From NCBI GenBank assembly GCA_028699855.1, contig JAQVTV010000013.1, positions 1 through 14,340 of the forward strand: a stretch of DNA of 14,340 bases. The letters are read 5' to 3'. The DNA comes from Candidatus Izemoplasmatales bacterium (GTDB lineage: Bacteria; Bacillota_I; Bacilli_A; Izemoplasmatales; Hujiaoplasmataceae). A program made the position numbers and the translations under genes. The notes under the pieces are model-generated. The model saw nothing but the letters and a program-made list of their open reading frames with translations. It did not search any database and was not told the DNA's origin. Below are positions 13,609-14,340 of this stretch, in pieces (position 1 is the first letter of the stretch; every line of letters starts with the position of its first letter).

Positions 13609-14340
13609 CACCTCGAGCAATAGAGTGTATCAATGATGGTTCCATCGCGGTACTCGACATAGCCCACAGGATGACTTCCATCCAAAATTTCATGAGGAAT
13701 GCCGGAAATCTGATGTTGCAAATCCATCAGATCCTTGATCGGACGAATGATGAAGGGCGATCCCTTCAACTGGTCGATGAGATCTATGCGTCTTGGATTG
13801 ATCGCAATCCCTCGTTCAGTGACAAGAATATCGATGTTTTCTCCGGGCGTTGTGATGGTGCGCACGCGTTCCTTGATTAGAGGAATGCGCGCTCGCGCCA
13901 AGGGAGAGGTGATGACCGTGATCTTCGCGCCATATGCCGTATCCGCATGACCCCCCGAACCCCCGATGATATTGCCAAAAGAGTCCGTCGTGACGTTCAC
14001 GTTGAAATCTAGGTCGATCTCGGTAGCCCCGAGAATCACGACGTCGAGATCATTCACAATCGGATGGTCTTCGAATGGATTCCCGTATTTGGATGCGGAA
14101 ATGCCAATATGATTATCGTTATGATGATAGGATTCAACCGCCTGAAGGTCAAAACACTGGACATCGTATAACTTCGAGAAAAGGCCTTGTTTCAACATAT
14201 CCACGTAATGGCCGGTAATGCCTCCCGAAGCAAAACTGCCATGAACCTGCTCTACTAGCATCAATTTCCTGATCTGATCTGCCGTCGCCAACGACGTGCC
14301 TCCCGCGCCCGTCTGCATTGAAAATCCTTCTTTGATCACG
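13608..14340 (-). CDS. citF: citrate lyase alpha subunit (citrate CoA-transferase), N-terminus beyond the window
   Basis: The last 243 residues of CitF, roughly half of a protein usually near 510. CitF moves the acetyl group of the acyl carrier protein CitD onto citrate, before CitE cleaves citryl-ACP to oxaloacetate. Family stretches include GFSMQTGAGGTSLA at the visible start, GSFASGGITGHYVDML, and GATEIDLDFNVNVTTDS followed by GGSGGHADTAYGAK. The frame stays open to the right edge, so the GTG at 14339 should not be taken as the start. Its TGA overlaps the citC ATG. citE and citD would be expected just upstream, outside the window. Confidence 0.95.
   Translation of the reverse strand, partial: VIKEGFSMQTGAGGTSLATADQIRKLMLVEQVHGSFASGGITGHYVDMLKQGLFSKLYDVQCFDLQAVESYHHNDNHIGISASKYGNPFEDHPIVNDLDVVILGATEIDLDFNVNVTTDSFGNIIGGSGGHADTAYGAKITVITSPLARARIPLIKERVRTITTPGENIDILVTERGIAINPRRIDLIDQLKGSPFIIRPIKDLMDLQHQISGIPHEILDGSHPVGYVEYRDGTIIDTLYCSR

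Noticed and set aside
14339..14340. GTG at the right edge as the citF start
   Set aside because: CitF normally has about 260 more residues before this point and the frame is open to the edge, so the gene is simply cut by the window.

Overview
The window comes from a low-to-mid GC bacterium of the Firmicutes/Mollicutes type (Erysipelotrichia, Acholeplasma/Izemoplasma or related). Evidence for this is the consensus sigma-70 promoters, strong AGGAGG-like ribosome sites, Rho-independent terminators, CCA-encoding tRNA genes and frequent GTG/TTG starts. TGA is used as a normal stop (for example nrdD, citF, citXG), so this is the standard code and not the mycoplasma code. The gene set (oxygen-sensitive ribonucleotide reductase, citrate lyase biogenesis, methylglyoxal synthase) points to an anaerobic or facultative fermenter. 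The taxon is an inference.

Layout. Positions 1-4552 are read leftward: an MFS transporter, a membrane GGDEF protein, a PlsC-like acyltransferase with an embedded zinc ribbon, a 68-residue heavy-metal-binding (HMA) protein with its own promoter and terminator, and the first eight codons of a further gene cut by the left edge. A 346-bp AT-rich divergent region (4553-4898) holds the promoters for the MFS gene and for the rightward nrdD-nrdG operon. That operon makes the anaerobic ribonucleotide reductase and its radical-SAM activase, and a clean palindrome lies at its predicted transcription start. A leftward tRNA-Tyr with its own promoter and terminator separates nrdG from rightward mgsA.

From 8417 to the right edge everything is again leftward. 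In transcription order this is citF (cut by the right edge), citC, a citX-citG fusion and a terminator, then a tRNA-Val/tRNA-Thr pair with its own promoter, a hairpin, a MATE exporter, and an alkaline-phosphatase-superfamily phosphohydrolase whose mRNA end meets the mgsA terminator.

How the parts work together. citF, citC and citXG supply a citrate lyase subunit, the acetyl-ligase and the two prosthetic-group enzymes; citD and citE would be expected beyond the right edge. NrdD/NrdG make dNTPs without oxygen. MgsA offers a phosphate-releasing bypass of lower glycolysis. Most genes are ordinary members of known families, and I see no convincing evidence of a new defence, mobile or RNA system. 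The points most worth a second look are the acyltransferase/zinc-ribbon architecture, the nrdD operator-like palindrome, the diverged CitG signature motifs, and the hairpin that lies across the longest possible MATE start.
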